DNA of 20,754 nucleotides from NCBI GenBank assembly GCA_021789095.1, contig JAJYJX010000016.1, positions 1 to 20,754 on the forward strand, given 5' to 3'. Both the position numbers and the translations under genes were made by a program. Shown here one piece after another: positions 1-6,856 of the stretch. A model generated the notes under the pieces. It saw only the letters and a list, made by a program, of their open reading frames with translations. It did not search any database and had not been told where the DNA came from. This stretch comes from a bacterium. Its GTDB lineage: Bacteria; JAMCPX01. Every line of letters begins with the position of its first letter. The first letter of the stretch is position 1.

Positions 1-1541
1 CCTTTCTTGCTTAAGACATCGATCCTTCCCTCGTGTTTTGTAATTATACCATAAACAACAGCCAATCCAAGTCCCGTACCTTTTTCCTTTGTTGTATAAA
101 AAGGCTCGAATATCTTATTGATATCCTCCTGGGGTATGCCTGTCCCTGTATCCTTGATACTTATTTTAATGTCCTTTTTAGAATTATCAAAACCTGTTTC
201 TATGGTGAGTTTTTTCTCCCCCTCCTTCATCGCCTCGCAGGCATTTATAATAATGTTCATAAACGCCTGTTTTAACTGGTCGGCATCAGCCATTGCAGCA
301 GGCAATGAGGAATACGATTTGACGACTGAAACACCCTGCAGATTTATCTGATTGCCCACAAGCATAAGCGTTTCATCGAGCAGGGCATTGATGTCTATAA
401 GCTTGTAGCGGGGCTCCCTCTGCCTTGAAAAATCAAGGAGGTTTTTGACAATACCGGATGTGCGCTCTGTCTCTCTTTCCATAAGGGATAGGTAATCTAT
501 GTATTTCTGTATGTCTTCATCGCTTGTATCCCTCTGCCTTAATTTTTTCAGCATAAGTTTTATATACGTCAGCACCCCGGATATCGGGTTGTTTATCTCG
601 TGTGCTACTGTTGCAGACAGCTTCCCTATCGATGCCAGCTTTTCAGATCTGATCAGGTTGTCCTGTGCAGCCTTTAATTCGTGCGTCCTTTCCTCGACCT
701 TGTTCTCAAGTGTTTCTACGAGATTGAGCAGCTCATTTTTCGCATCTTTTAATTTATTCATCATGTCGTTAAAGGAATTTGCAAGCTCACCCAGTTCATC
801 GTGTGAATCTATTTTGATCTGGTTTTCCAGGTCTCCGGCTGCTATCCGGTTTGTACCTGCAATCAGGTTTTTGATGGGTGTACCTATGATTTTCCTTATA
901 AGAATGACGATAAAGACAGATATGAATAGTATGGCTATAACGCCGATGATTATGATCCTCATCTCCATAGTTTTAATTTCCATTTCTATGGAATTCAGCG
1001 ACATGCTTATATCAAGTACGCCCAGCACTTTCTGGCTTGCGGGATGTGCATGGCATGCGGCGGTTGAGCACTCGGGTTCATTATATATGGGTGTAATCAT
1101 ACCAAGCACCTTGCTGCCGTTTGCCAGTTTGAAGATACGGGTTCTTTTCGGCGTAGAAAGTCTTTCAAGTGGTTTGCCGACAGCGTGACACGCATAACAT
1201 TGCTCTTCGCTCGTGTTTACAAATTTTCCGATCTCGCTGCTATCCGTTGAGACCATGATATTGCCTTCCTTGTTGAAGATCCTTACCCTGTTAATGCCCT
1301 GCTGCATACCTATGTAATTTATAATCCTGTAAACATTGCTTCTCTGGTTCCTGAGCATGTCGTACTGTGTGCTCCTGATGACCGTATCGCTGAACTGAGT
1401 AGCTCCACTTATGACTTCTTTGAGCATCTGCTTTCTCATGTCCATTATATTAAGATAAAGGGCGATGCCGAGCGCGGTTATCAGCACAGTGGTTATATAC
1501 GCTATTAACTTGAAAGATATCCCTTTTTTCCACATATACAT
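1..1541 (-). CDS. Membrane sensor histidine kinase with haem c-type periplasmic motifs (C-terminus cut by window edge)
   Basis: Read on the minus strand from ATG at 1541; an in-frame stop lies a few codons upstream, so this start is nearly forced, although no clear ribosome binding site precedes it. 513 codons are visible and the end lies beyond base 1. Order: membrane helix at about residues 9-30, a periplasmic sensor region, a second helix at about 194-216, HAMP, coiled coil, HisKA with the phospho-acceptor His314 in VAHEINNP, then HATPase with an N-box (NIIINACEA) and G-boxes DTGTGIP and GTGLGLA. The periplasmic part holds CYACH (Cys115, Cys118, His119) and CSTAACH (Cys158, Cys163, His164), the form of covalent haem c sites. 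Autophosphorylation and transfer to a response regulator follow from the family; haem binding and redox or gas sensing are inferred. The partner regulator is not in the window. NtrB-like kinases often pair with sigma-54 activators, and such a promoter lies at 5524-5540. Confidence 0.93.
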   Translation of the reverse strand, partial: MYMWKKGISFKLIAYITTVLITALGIALYLNIMDMRKQMLKEVISGATQFSDTVIRSTQYDMLRNQRSNVYRIINYIGMQQGINRVRIFNKEGNIMVSTDSSEIGKFVNTSEEQCYACHAVGKPLERLSTPKRTRIFKLANGSKVLGMITPIYNEPECSTAACHAHPASQKVLGVLDISMSLNSIEMEIKTMEMRIIIIGVIAILFISVFIVILIRKIIGTPIKNLIAGTNRIAAGDLENQIKIDSHDELGELANSFNDMMNKLKDAKNELLNLVETLENKVEERTHELKAAQDNLIRSEKLASIGKLSATVAHEINNPISGVLTYIKLMLKKLRQRDTSDEDIQKYIDYLSLMERETERTSGIVKNLLDFSRQREPRYKLIDINALLDETLMLVGNQINLQGVSVVKSYSSLPAAMADADQLKQAFMNIIINACEAMKEGEKKLTIETGFDNSKKDIKISIKDTGTGIPQEDINKIFEPFYTTKEKGTGLGLAVVYGIITKHEGRIDVLSKK

Positions 1542-1579
1542 GTTGAGCGTATGACTTTATATAAAATTTGTCATTAGTT

Positions 1580-1593
1580 TTCAGTATACTGAA
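1580..1593. promoter_or_regulatory. 14-bp perfect palindrome, possible GntR/FCD operator
   Basis: TTCAGTATACTGAA is a perfect palindrome in the divergent gap between the sensor kinase and the GntR-type gene. Its GTATAC core resembles operators commonly reported for FCD-type GntR regulators, so it could be the site of the regulator encoded at 1780-2454. The symmetry is seen directly; the binding role is inferred. Confidence 0.45.
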
Positions 1594-1674
1594 CCCCGTT
1601 CGAGACACACAATAAAAGGACATTGTGCTCTGTTATAGAATTATCTCTCATATAAATATGCCTCTAACGGGGTT
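1592..1674. repeat. Spaced inverted repeat in the kinase/GntR divergent gap
   Basis: AACCCCGTT at 1592-1600 is exactly inverted as AACGGGGTT at 1666-1674. With one mismatch the arms extend to 13 bases (to 1604 and from 1662). The arms are about 65 bases apart, so a compact RNA hairpin is unlikely; paired protein-binding half-sites are possible. No function is established. Confidence 0.4.
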
Positions 1675-1779
1675 AACCCATGGGCTGATACTTAAAAGAT
1701 ATTTATTGATTTTATAAACGGAAGTACTTGTATTAAAAGAATATTTGACATTTTATTTGCATAATGCATACATGTTCCT

Positions 1780-2454
1780 ATGGGTTTAAATCCGATTGAT
1801 CTCAGTTTAAGACAAACACTGAGAGAGAGGGTCGCAGATACAATACGCGACGCTATTATTAAAGGTGTATTGCGCCCTGACGGGCGTATCGAAGAATCCG
1901 AGATGGCAGCAAGATTCAACATCAGCAGAACCCCGATCAGGGAGGCAATAAGACAGCTGGAAGCAGAGGGGTTTATAAAAGTATTAGCCCGAAGGGGAGC
2001 CTATGTTGCGCCTATTACTGAGAAAAATGTCAGGGAGTATTACGAGATAAAGAGCGCTCTTGAAGGATGTGCGGCAAAACTTGCGTGTGCAAGGATAAAA
2101 GTGGATGATATCAACAGGATGGAAGAAATCAACGCAAAACTTGACGATGCTCATCAGAAGAGTGACTGGAAGCTTGCCTTCGAACTGCACAATAAATTTA
2201 ATGATAAAATCTGGCGTAATTGCGGCAACGATAAGCTTTACCAGATGCTGCAAACATTAACCAGGCAGTTCCAGAGGTTTAGAATGATTTTAACAAGGAG
2301 CGGCAGACTCGAGGGTTCTATAAAGCTTAATAACGATATAATCTCTGCATTCCGCGGGCGCAACGCAGAGCTTGTTGAAAAATTGGTTAAAGAGAATGCT
2401 GCTTATAGGGGTGAAACGCTTATATCCGAGATATTAAAATACGGCCGGGTATAA
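1780..2454 (+). CDS. GntR-family transcription regulator, FCD (FadR-like) subfamily
   Basis: A 224-residue cytoplasmic DNA-binding protein. Residues about 10-78 form the GntR winged helix, with the recognition region ISRTPIREAIRQLEAEGF and the wing RRGAYVAPIT. Residues about 84-215 match the all-helical FCD ligand-binding domain. The length is normal for the subfamily. Start ATG 1780 lies close before the wHTH domain; there is no good ribosome binding site, but TTGACA at 1745-1750 could be a -35 element. By eye, three positions that are usually metal-binding His in FCD domains are Asn here (Asn141, Asn185, Asn206), which would mean a metal-free or altered ligand pocket. It is divergent to the sensor kinase and convergent with the metal importer. 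Its target and effector are unknown; self-regulation through the palindrome at 1580-1593 is an inference. Confidence 0.9.
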   Translation: MGLNPIDLSLRQTLRERVADTIRDAIIKGVLRPDGRIEESEMAARFNISRTPIREAIRQLEAEGFIKVLARRGAYVAPITEKNVREYYEIKSALEGCAAKLACARIKVDDINRMEEINAKLDDAHQKSDWKLAFELHNKFNDKIWRNCGNDKLYQMLQTLTRQFQRFRMILTRSGRLEGSIKLNNDIISAFRGRNAELVEKLVKENAAYRGETLISEILKYGRV

Positions 2455-2507
2455 ACAATGAAGGGCCCTTGCCTTTATACGCTGACCAAAAAAATGTATT
2501 TTGGGGG

Positions 2508-3323
2508 TCAATGCTCCGAGGTATGTTTGTGACCTATAAAATGCCTGTGTATATGGGTATGCTTTATTCCGTCGTGATGATGAACATGTGCATGGACAAG
2601 GTTTGCTTTATACAGGGTATCTGTATCGTCAAGCAGTGCTTTTGCAGGCGCACCGAGAAGCATCCTGTGGTCTTCGCTTATAATGATACCATCATCGATT
2701 ACCTCATCGATGAAGCTCAGATCGTTTGTAGATACGATCATCGTTTTCCCTGTTTTCCTGAGTTCGCTGAGCAGTTCAACGAGCCATGAAACGGATCTTT
2801 GATCAAGAGTCGATGTCGGTTCATCAAGCAATATCACGGACGGATTTATTGTAAGAACGGAACCGATCGCTACGCGCTTCTTTTCTCCATCGCTTAAGGA
2901 ACTTATGGCCCTGTCCTCCAGATGTTTTATTTCGCATAATCTGAGGATATCCTCTGTTCTTTTTTGTATATCCTCTGTTTTCATTCCGAGCTGAAAGGGG
3001 GTGTAGTGCAGTTCATCCGCAACCGTGTTGTTGAATAATTGAATGTCTGCATTCTGGAATACCATGACGACTCTTCCCCTGAAATATGCATAAAAACCGG
3101 TATCGGACAGATGCTTCTCCGAAATCTCATAACCATCGAACAAGACCTCTCCTGTATGGGGAAAGAGCAAACCATCCATAAGTTTAAGCAATGTTGTCTT
3201 TCCGGAACCATTTGCCCCGAGCAGACCTAGAGACGCCCCCTTTTCAACGGTGAACGAAATATCGTCGAGTGCCTTTTTGTTTGGATATGAAAATGAAACA
3301 TGTTTTAGCTCAAACAAGTACAT
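2508..3323 (-). CDS. cbiO: Nickel/cobalt ECF transporter ATPase with His-rich C-terminal tail (CbiO/NikO type)
   Basis: A 271-residue ABC ATPase that powers uptake of Ni2+ or Co2+ at the cytoplasmic face. Motifs: Walker A GANGSGKT (36-43), Q-loop Gln90, signature LSDGE (143-147, in place of LSGGQ) and Walker B VILLDEPT (163-170). The switch-loop position that is normally His (STHD) reads STND, giving Asn200. The last 28 residues hold 12 His in pairs and clusters (HVHHH, HTHIHRH, GHKH), a likely metal-binding tail. The start overlaps the 3' end of cbiQ by 14 bases, and this is the last gene of the four-gene importer operon. Beside a [NiFe] hydrogenase operon, nickel is the more likely substrate than cobalt, but sequence alone does not settle this. 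The gene ends convergently 53 bases from the GntR gene. Confidence 0.92.
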   Translation of the reverse strand: MYLFELKHVSFSYPNKKALDDISFTVEKGASLGLLGANGSGKTTLLKLMDGLLFPHTGEVLFDGYEISEKHLSDTGFYAYFRGRVVMVFQNADIQLFNNTVADELHYTPFQLGMKTEDIQKRTEDILRLCEIKHLEDRAISSLSDGEKKRVAIGSVLTINPSVILLDEPTSTLDQRSVSWLVELLSELRKTGKTMIVSTNDLSFIDEVIDDGIIISEDHRMLLGAPAKALLDDTDTLYKANLVHAHVHHHDGIKHTHIHRHFIGHKHTSEH

Positions 3324-4191
3324 TGAATCTCCGCAGGAGGATCATTGACAGGAGTATGCACAGTACGCACAATACCATTGCAATATCATGCCATTCCCAG
3401 TGTTCGCGCACGTCTTTTTTTACATCTCTTGAAAAGCCCCTTGACAGCATTGAATTATATAACTCTTCTGCATAAAGAGAGCTGTCTGCAAAAAAATGAG
3501 CAGTTTCCTGTATAATCCATGGCAGCGATGCGCGCGCCTGGTTTAAAGGTATGCTCCTTGAGCTTTTTGCAAGATACATATCCTCTGCCCTCAATAAAAG
3601 GGTCTTTGCGTATCTACAGGTAAGCTCGGTTATAAATGCAAAGTTCCTCAATACTGGTATGCCGTATAATACGTTTGCAAGCTGGTTGATACCCTTGCAC
3701 GTAATTAAGGTGAGTAAAACGAATGTACTGAGGCTAACCCTCAATACAAATACACTGTAGGTAATGGCACCGGCCTGTGTTATGGCAAGCCAGCCATGCC
3801 ACGGTGTCAAAGGGTCTCCCGGCGTGACGGCCCTGAACAGCACGGGTATCGATATGAACGATGTAAATGCCGGAGTATAAGTCCATAGTTTTAATATGTT
3901 CCGGTTATACCTCGCACGAATGACCAGCCCCCATAGCAAGATTAAACCGGCCATGAAAAGCATCAGTCCTAATGTGTTCATAAGGCTTGTCGCTACTATG
4001 AACAGGAGTGCAGACAGGGAAAGGCCCGTGGTATTAAAAATGCATCTTTGCTGGTTTTCATAAATGAATAGGGCGAGTACGGTTTTCCGCAGGTTGTGGA
4101 GTGTCTTTTTTATATACCCTTCTTTTATGTGTTTGCCTGAAAACAAGGGTTTCGGGCGAATGTCATCTTCTGTAAGCCATTCCGGGAGCAT
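3310..4191 (-). CDS. cbiQ: ECF transporter transmembrane coupling subunit (CbiQ/NikQ type)
   Basis: A 293-residue integral membrane protein linking the ATPase to the substrate-binding subunit. ATG at 4191 was chosen because it overlaps the previous gene's stop (TAATG) and yields a normal CbiQ N-terminus; an upstream in-frame Met at 4308 would run 117 bases into the previous gene. Hydrophobic helices lie at about residues 57-92, 105-120, 137-163 and 268-287. The two cytoplasmic coupling helices that contact the ATPase are recognisable at about 200-213 (RAEDMYLAKSSRS) and 246-253 (NSMLSRGF). The N-terminal 45 residues are hydrophilic and charged, with DIRPKP and FIYENQQ near the first helix. 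The context within cbiM-PDGLE-cbiQ-cbiO supports the call. Confidence 0.88.
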   Translation of the reverse strand: MLPEWLTEDDIRPKPLFSGKHIKEGYIKKTLHNLRKTVLALFIYENQQRCIFNTTGLSLSALLFIVATSLMNTLGLMLFMAGLILLWGLVIRARYNRNILKLWTYTPAFTSFISIPVLFRAVTPGDPLTPWHGWLAITQAGAITYSVFVLRVSLSTFVLLTLITCKGINQLANVLYGIPVLRNFAFITELTCRYAKTLLLRAEDMYLAKSSRSIPLNQARASLPWIIQETAHFFADSSLYAEELYNSMLSRGFSRDVKKDVREHWEWHDIAMVLCVLCILLSMILLRRFNVLV

Positions 4192-4511
4192 TACTCTCTG
4201 ATCCGCCAGTGAAAAAAAATATAAGCGATAATCCATGCAAGGCCAGCGCCGACAAGGCCTGATACAAGATAACCCGAGGACGTTTTTAATATGCCGGCAT
4301 CGGTCCACTTTCTTATATTGTAATCAGGCATAACAGGGTGCCATAGATCTGATAATTTCTTAATGCCTTCGGGAATAAATCCAGCCATGTTCTTCAATGT
4401 ACCTGTATCCCATTCACCCCAGGCACCTTGCGCTTTAAAAAGTCCGGGTATGATAATACCGAGAGGTGACAGTATTATCAATATACCCATGATCACTGCC
4501 AATCTTTTCAC
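4191..4511 (-). CDS. PDGLE-type small membrane subunit of the nickel/cobalt importer (CbiN/NikN-like)
   Basis: A 106-residue protein with two membrane helices (about 4-24 and 84-101) flanking a mostly extracytoplasmic stretch with three Trp residues. This is the layout of the small accessory subunit (CbiN, NikN or PDGLE domain) that assists CbiM in metal loading. The residues between the helices (GFIPEGIKKLSD) fit the PDGLE family, though the signature itself is not exact. The start overlaps the end of cbiM by four bases and the end overlaps the cbiQ start by one base, so translation is probably coupled. Assignment rests on topology, size and position more than on strong motifs. Confidence 0.75.
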   Translation of the reverse strand: MKRLAVIMGILIILSPLGIIIPGLFKAQGAWGEWDTGTLKNMAGFIPEGIKKLSDLWHPVMPDYNIRKWTDAGILKTSSGYLVSGLVGAGLAWIIAYIFFHWRIRE

Positions 4512-5188
4512 GATCGGTAGCCCTCAATGTTTACTGGGTCGTACCTCTGTGTGTAGAGTACGCCGGCAAGCGTTATGACGGCCTCTGCAATACCAAATAT
4601 GGTTAGGTGCCCGATCATCATGGCCGGTACGGCTATCCTTATGCTGAACGGGAAGTACAGCGGTTTTCCATCGGCGGCATGTTCAAGGAGAGGCTGCAGG
4701 CCTAATTCAATTCCTGCAAACAGCGCTGCAATGTTTATTCCTGTATACCCGGCTATGAGTGCACCGGCCCACCGCCTTTTTGAGTTTATGCCTGTTTTTA
4801 TGGTGAGAAGTTTATAGGTATAAAAACCTGCAAAAGGCATAATAAAGCCCATGTTGAAGCAATTTGCCGCAAATATTGTGATACCGCCGTCACCAAACAC
4901 AATTGCCTGAACAAATAAAACAACGCTCATCACGAGGAGTGCCGTCCATGGATTAAACAATAAAGCTATAAGCACGCTTCCTACAACGTGACCGGTAGTG
5001 CCGCCGGGGACAGGAATATTAAACATCATGATCACAAAGCTGAAAGCTGCTGAGACGGCAGTGTACGGAATATACCTGCCTTTCAGGGTACGGCTGACAA
5101 CCCTTGAGCCTATTGTCCATAAAGGAAGCATAAGTATATAAAAAAAACCGTAAGTCTTTGGACCAAGATAACCATCGGGTATATGCAT
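4508..5188 (-). CDS. cbiM: Nickel/cobalt ECF transporter substrate-binding membrane subunit (CbiM/NikM type)
   Basis: A 226-residue polytopic membrane protein that binds the metal ion. It begins with the family hallmark MHIPDGYL, whose N-terminal Met-His2 forms part of the metal site, and it contains the conserved segment around GGTTGHVVGS (about residues 62-71) with a second metal-site His. About six to seven hydrophobic helices follow, ending near AEAVITLAGVLY. The length is typical for the CbiM core without a fused CbiN. The start is fixed by the hallmark; AAGGCGGCCGGAAAA precedes it as a weak ribosome binding site. It is the first gene of the minus-strand importer operon and probably uses the promoter at 5222-5250. 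Nickel specificity is inferred from the hydrogenase neighbourhood. Confidence 0.93.
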   Translation of the reverse strand: MHIPDGYLGPKTYGFFYILMLPLWTIGSRVVSRTLKGRYIPYTAVSAAFSFVIMMFNIPVPGGTTGHVVGSVLIALLFNPWTALLVMSVVLFVQAIVFGDGGITIFAANCFNMGFIMPFAGFYTYKLLTIKTGINSKRRWAGALIAGYTGINIAALFAGIELGLQPLLEHAADGKPLYFPFSIRIAVPAMMIGHLTIFGIAEAVITLAGVLYTQRYDPVNIEGYRS

Positions 5189-5221
5189 TTTTCCGGCCGC
5201 CTTGCATACTGAATTTGGTAC

Positions 5222-5250
5222 AGATTAGTCTTCTATATCCTGTATGTCAA
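5222..5250 (-). promoter_or_regulatory. Candidate sigma-70 promoter of the cbiM operon
   Basis: On the minus strand TTGACA (5250-5245) is followed after exactly 17 bases by TAATCT (5227-5222). The -35 box is perfect; the -10 box matches at only three of six positions. Transcription would start near 5216, giving a leader of about 30 bases before the cbiM ATG at 5188. Confidence 0.45.
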
Positions 5251-5332
5251 TTAAAAACATGCCGCACGTAAAAATGCACTAGAAAATACGAAAGTTTGTG
5301 TAGTGAGCGGATGGTTACCCCGAGTGAACATG

Positions 5333-5358
5333 TAGGGGCTTAAAATTTTAAGCCCCTA
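5333..5358. repeat. 26-bp perfect palindrome
   Basis: TAGGGGCTTAAAA is followed directly by its exact reverse complement. It lies in a divergent promoter region rather than between convergent genes, and no clean T-run follows on either strand, so a simple terminator is unlikely. As RNA it would form a GC-rich-based stem with an AT-rich tip. Palindromes built on GTAGGGGC occur as dispersed intergenic repeats in many bacterial genomes, which is one possible origin; the other is an operator. Confidence 0.75.
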
Positions 5359-5402
5359 TAACCTTATTGGATTTTTTGGGTTAATAAATCAATTAAGTGT
5401 TG

Positions 5403-5435
5403 TTGTGAAATCCTACAAATTGTGCAGAATTACAA
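5403..5435. promoter_or_regulatory. Two tandem 16-bp dyads, likely upstream activator sites
   Basis: TTGTG-N6-TACAA occurs twice, at 5403-5418 and 5420-5435, with a 17-base centre-to-centre period. Each copy is itself an imperfect dyad (TTGTR/YACAA). They lie about 125-140 bases upstream of the predicted start of the sigma-54 promoter, the usual place for enhancer-binding activators. The repeats are seen directly; their role as activator sites is inferred from position and symmetry. Confidence 0.65.
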
Positions 5436-5523
5436 CACATTCAAAAACTGTTTTTTCCCCTTGGGATTTAAAATACTTTCTATAAATCAATGCAATTTCA
5501 AAACATGTATTAGATATTCATGC

Positions 5524-5540
5524 TTGGCACGATGTTTGCA
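5524..5540 (+). promoter_or_regulatory. Sigma-54 promoter of the hydrogenase operon
   Basis: TTGGCACGATGTTTGCA matches the RpoN consensus YTGGCACG-N4-TTGCW at every defined position, with the GG of the -24 element and the GC of the -12 element at the required spacing (TGGCAC-N5-TTGC). Transcription would begin near 5550 and run into the hydrogenase operon. Such promoters need an ATP-dependent activator bound upstream; candidate sites lie at 5403-5435. Confidence 0.88.
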
Positions 5541-5701
5541 GTATAATGAAATAAGAAGGAATATATTTAAATCAATTAAAGAATACATTTTATTAATATT
5601 AAATAAAAAATTAAATTAAAACATAATTCTAATTCTTACCCAAAAAATAACTAGCAATGTGTAGCTGCAGAGGGAGGGACAAAAGGGAGAGAGTGTTACT
5701 T

Positions 5702-6856
5702 ATGGGGCGAGAGATTAAAAGCGAGCCTGCATTGCTACAAGAGGTCAGGAAGTACGGGCAATTTGATGTTGGAGGCTGTTATAATTGCGGCAGTTGTACA
5801 ATATCCTGCCCGTTATCAGGCAATTTAACCACTTTCCCGCGAAGGGTCATGCGTTATGTTCTGTTTGGACTGAAAGACTTGTTAAACAGCAGTCTGGAGC
5901 CATGGATGTGTTATTACTGTGGTGATTGTTCGACAGCATGTCCACAGCAGGCAGAGCCCGGAGAGGCAATGATGACCCTTCGAAGATACCTTACAGCACA
6001 ATATGACTGGACAGGACTTGCCTCACGTCTATACAGCTCAGCGGCATGGAGAATAGGGGCCAATTTCTTTACCGGACTATTCGTTTTTCTAATTGTTTTT
6101 TTCTATCATTTATACGACGTAAAACTCTCAGGCAGTGATTTCTTTCCTCGCTCTATGCCGCTGGAGCACATGTTCCCTACCATGATATATTTTACTCTGG
6201 CTGTTTTTGTCATACCAATAGCGCTCCTGCTGACAAATGCTGCCAGAATGCACTCGTTTATCATTGGCAGGGAAAACATTAAGGTACCTTTATCTTTATA
6301 CCTGAAACAACTGGGAACATTTGTAGTCCATGCTTTTACACAAAAGCGGTTTCGTGAATGTAAGGATAAAGGCAGATGGATAAAGCACATGATTATGGTA
6401 TCCGGTTTTATTGTTCCCTCCCTTCTGGTTTTATTTTTTCTTAGGTGGTTTCAAACCGATAACATCTATCCCGTTTACAATCCCCAGAGATGGCTTGGGT
6501 ACCTGGCTACAATAGCTTTATTGTACGGCAGTATAGAGACTGTCATAGGAAGGATACGAAAGAAGGGACAGATGCATAGGTTTTCTTCACCTGATGACTG
6601 GGTGTTGCCGGCATTTTTGTTCCTTACAGCAGTGAGCGGAATCACTATTCATATATGCAGGTATGCCGGGTTAGCCATGGTAGCCCATTATGCATATTTT
6701 GCCCATATAATAATAGTGGTGCCTATGCTTGTTATTGAAATACCGTTTGGTAAACTTTCACATATTTTTTATCGTCCGCTGGCTATTTATTTACATTCTG
6801 TCAAACAAAGAGCTGCTATAGAACAAAACAATCTTACGGAGGCCAAAGTGGCATGA
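5702..6856 (+). CDS. Membrane iron-sulfur protein, HdrC-type ferredoxin domain fused to a cytochrome b-like domain (QmoC/HmeC-like)
   Basis: A 384-residue likely membrane anchor and quinone-side subunit. Residues 26-36 and 70-80 carry two CxxCxxCxxxCP motifs (Cys26/29/32/36 and Cys70/73/76/80), expected to bind two [4Fe-4S] clusters as in HdrC. About six helices follow (roughly 117-139, 158-182, 229-250, 263-284, 300-320 and 327-348), with several His in or near helices (136, 229, 317, 329, 335, 354) that could hold haem b. This layout matches QmoC and related subunits that exchange electrons with menaquinone. ATG 5702 is preferred over the in-frame ATG 5657: GGGAGAGAG lies just before 5702, nothing like a ribosome site precedes 5657, and the conserved part starts after it. 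First gene of the operon behind the sigma-54 promoter; its stop overlaps the next start (ATGA). Confidence 0.87.
   Translation: MGREIKSEPALLQEVRKYGQFDVGGCYNCGSCTISCPLSGNLTTFPRRVMRYVLFGLKDLLNSSLEPWMCYYCGDCSTACPQQAEPGEAMMTLRRYLTAQYDWTGLASRLYSSAAWRIGANFFTGLFVFLIVFFYHLYDVKLSGSDFFPRSMPLEHMFPTMIYFTLAVFVIPIALLLTNAARMHSFIIGRENIKVPLSLYLKQLGTFVVHAFTQKRFRECKDKGRWIKHMIMVSGFIVPSLLVLFFLRWFQTDNIYPVYNPQRWLGYLATIALLYGSIETVIGRIRKKGQMHRFSSPDDWVLPAFLFLTAVSGITIHICRYAGLAMVAHYAYFAHIIIVVPMLVIEIPFGKLSHIFYRPLAIYLHSVKQRAAIEQNNLTEAKVA

Larger units (their letters stand above)
5189..5701. other. AT-rich divergent control region between the nickel importer and the hydrogenase operon
   Basis: These 513 bases carry no credible gene. 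From left to right they hold a sigma-70-like promoter facing left (5222-5250), a 26-bp perfect palindrome (5333-5358), two tandem 16-bp dyads (5403-5435), a partial IHF-like match (AATCAA at 5485-5490, 7 of 9 consensus positions) and a sigma-54 promoter facing right (5524-5540). A leader of about 150 bases, strongly AT-rich, leads to ATG 5702. No NikR-type operator or cobalamin riboswitch was recognised. Confidence 0.7.

Noticed and set aside
499-1188. Plus-strand 229-codon open frame
   Set aside because: It lies opposite the sensor kinase frame, whose HAMP, HisKA and sensor motifs are clear; the plus-strand product is Ser/Ile-rich shadow sequence.
1692-1922. Minus-strand 76-codon frame over the GntR start
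   Set aside because: It covers the conserved winged-helix coding region of the GntR gene and has no features of its own.
2455-2507. Terminator between the convergent GntR and cbiO genes
   Set aside because: There is a loop-less AAGGGCCCTT palindrome and an imperfect GACC/GGTC pairing around A/T runs, but no proper stem with a following T-run on either strand.
2469-2789. Plus-strand 106-codon open frame after the GntR gene
   Set aside because: It overlaps the coding strand of the ABC ATPase C-terminus, has no ribosome site and no recognisable product.
4192-4308. Upstream in-frame ATG that would lengthen CbiQ by 39 residues
   Set aside because: It would overlap the previous gene by 117 bases; the TAATG junction at 4191 is a normal coupled start.
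5189-5330. NikR operator or cobalamin riboswitch before cbiM
   Set aside because: No GTATGA-N13-TCATAC-type site and no B12-box-like element could be found; the leader from the predicted promoter is only about 30 bases.
5422-5619. Plus-strand 65-codon open frame in the control region
   Set aside because: It runs across an activator dyad and the sigma-54 promoter, is extremely AT-rich and lacks a ribosome site; the regulatory reading explains the region better.
5657-5701. Upstream in-frame ATG that would lengthen the QmoC-like protein by 15 residues
   Set aside because: No ribosome site before it, non-conserved extension, and GGGAGAGAG precedes the ATG at 5702.
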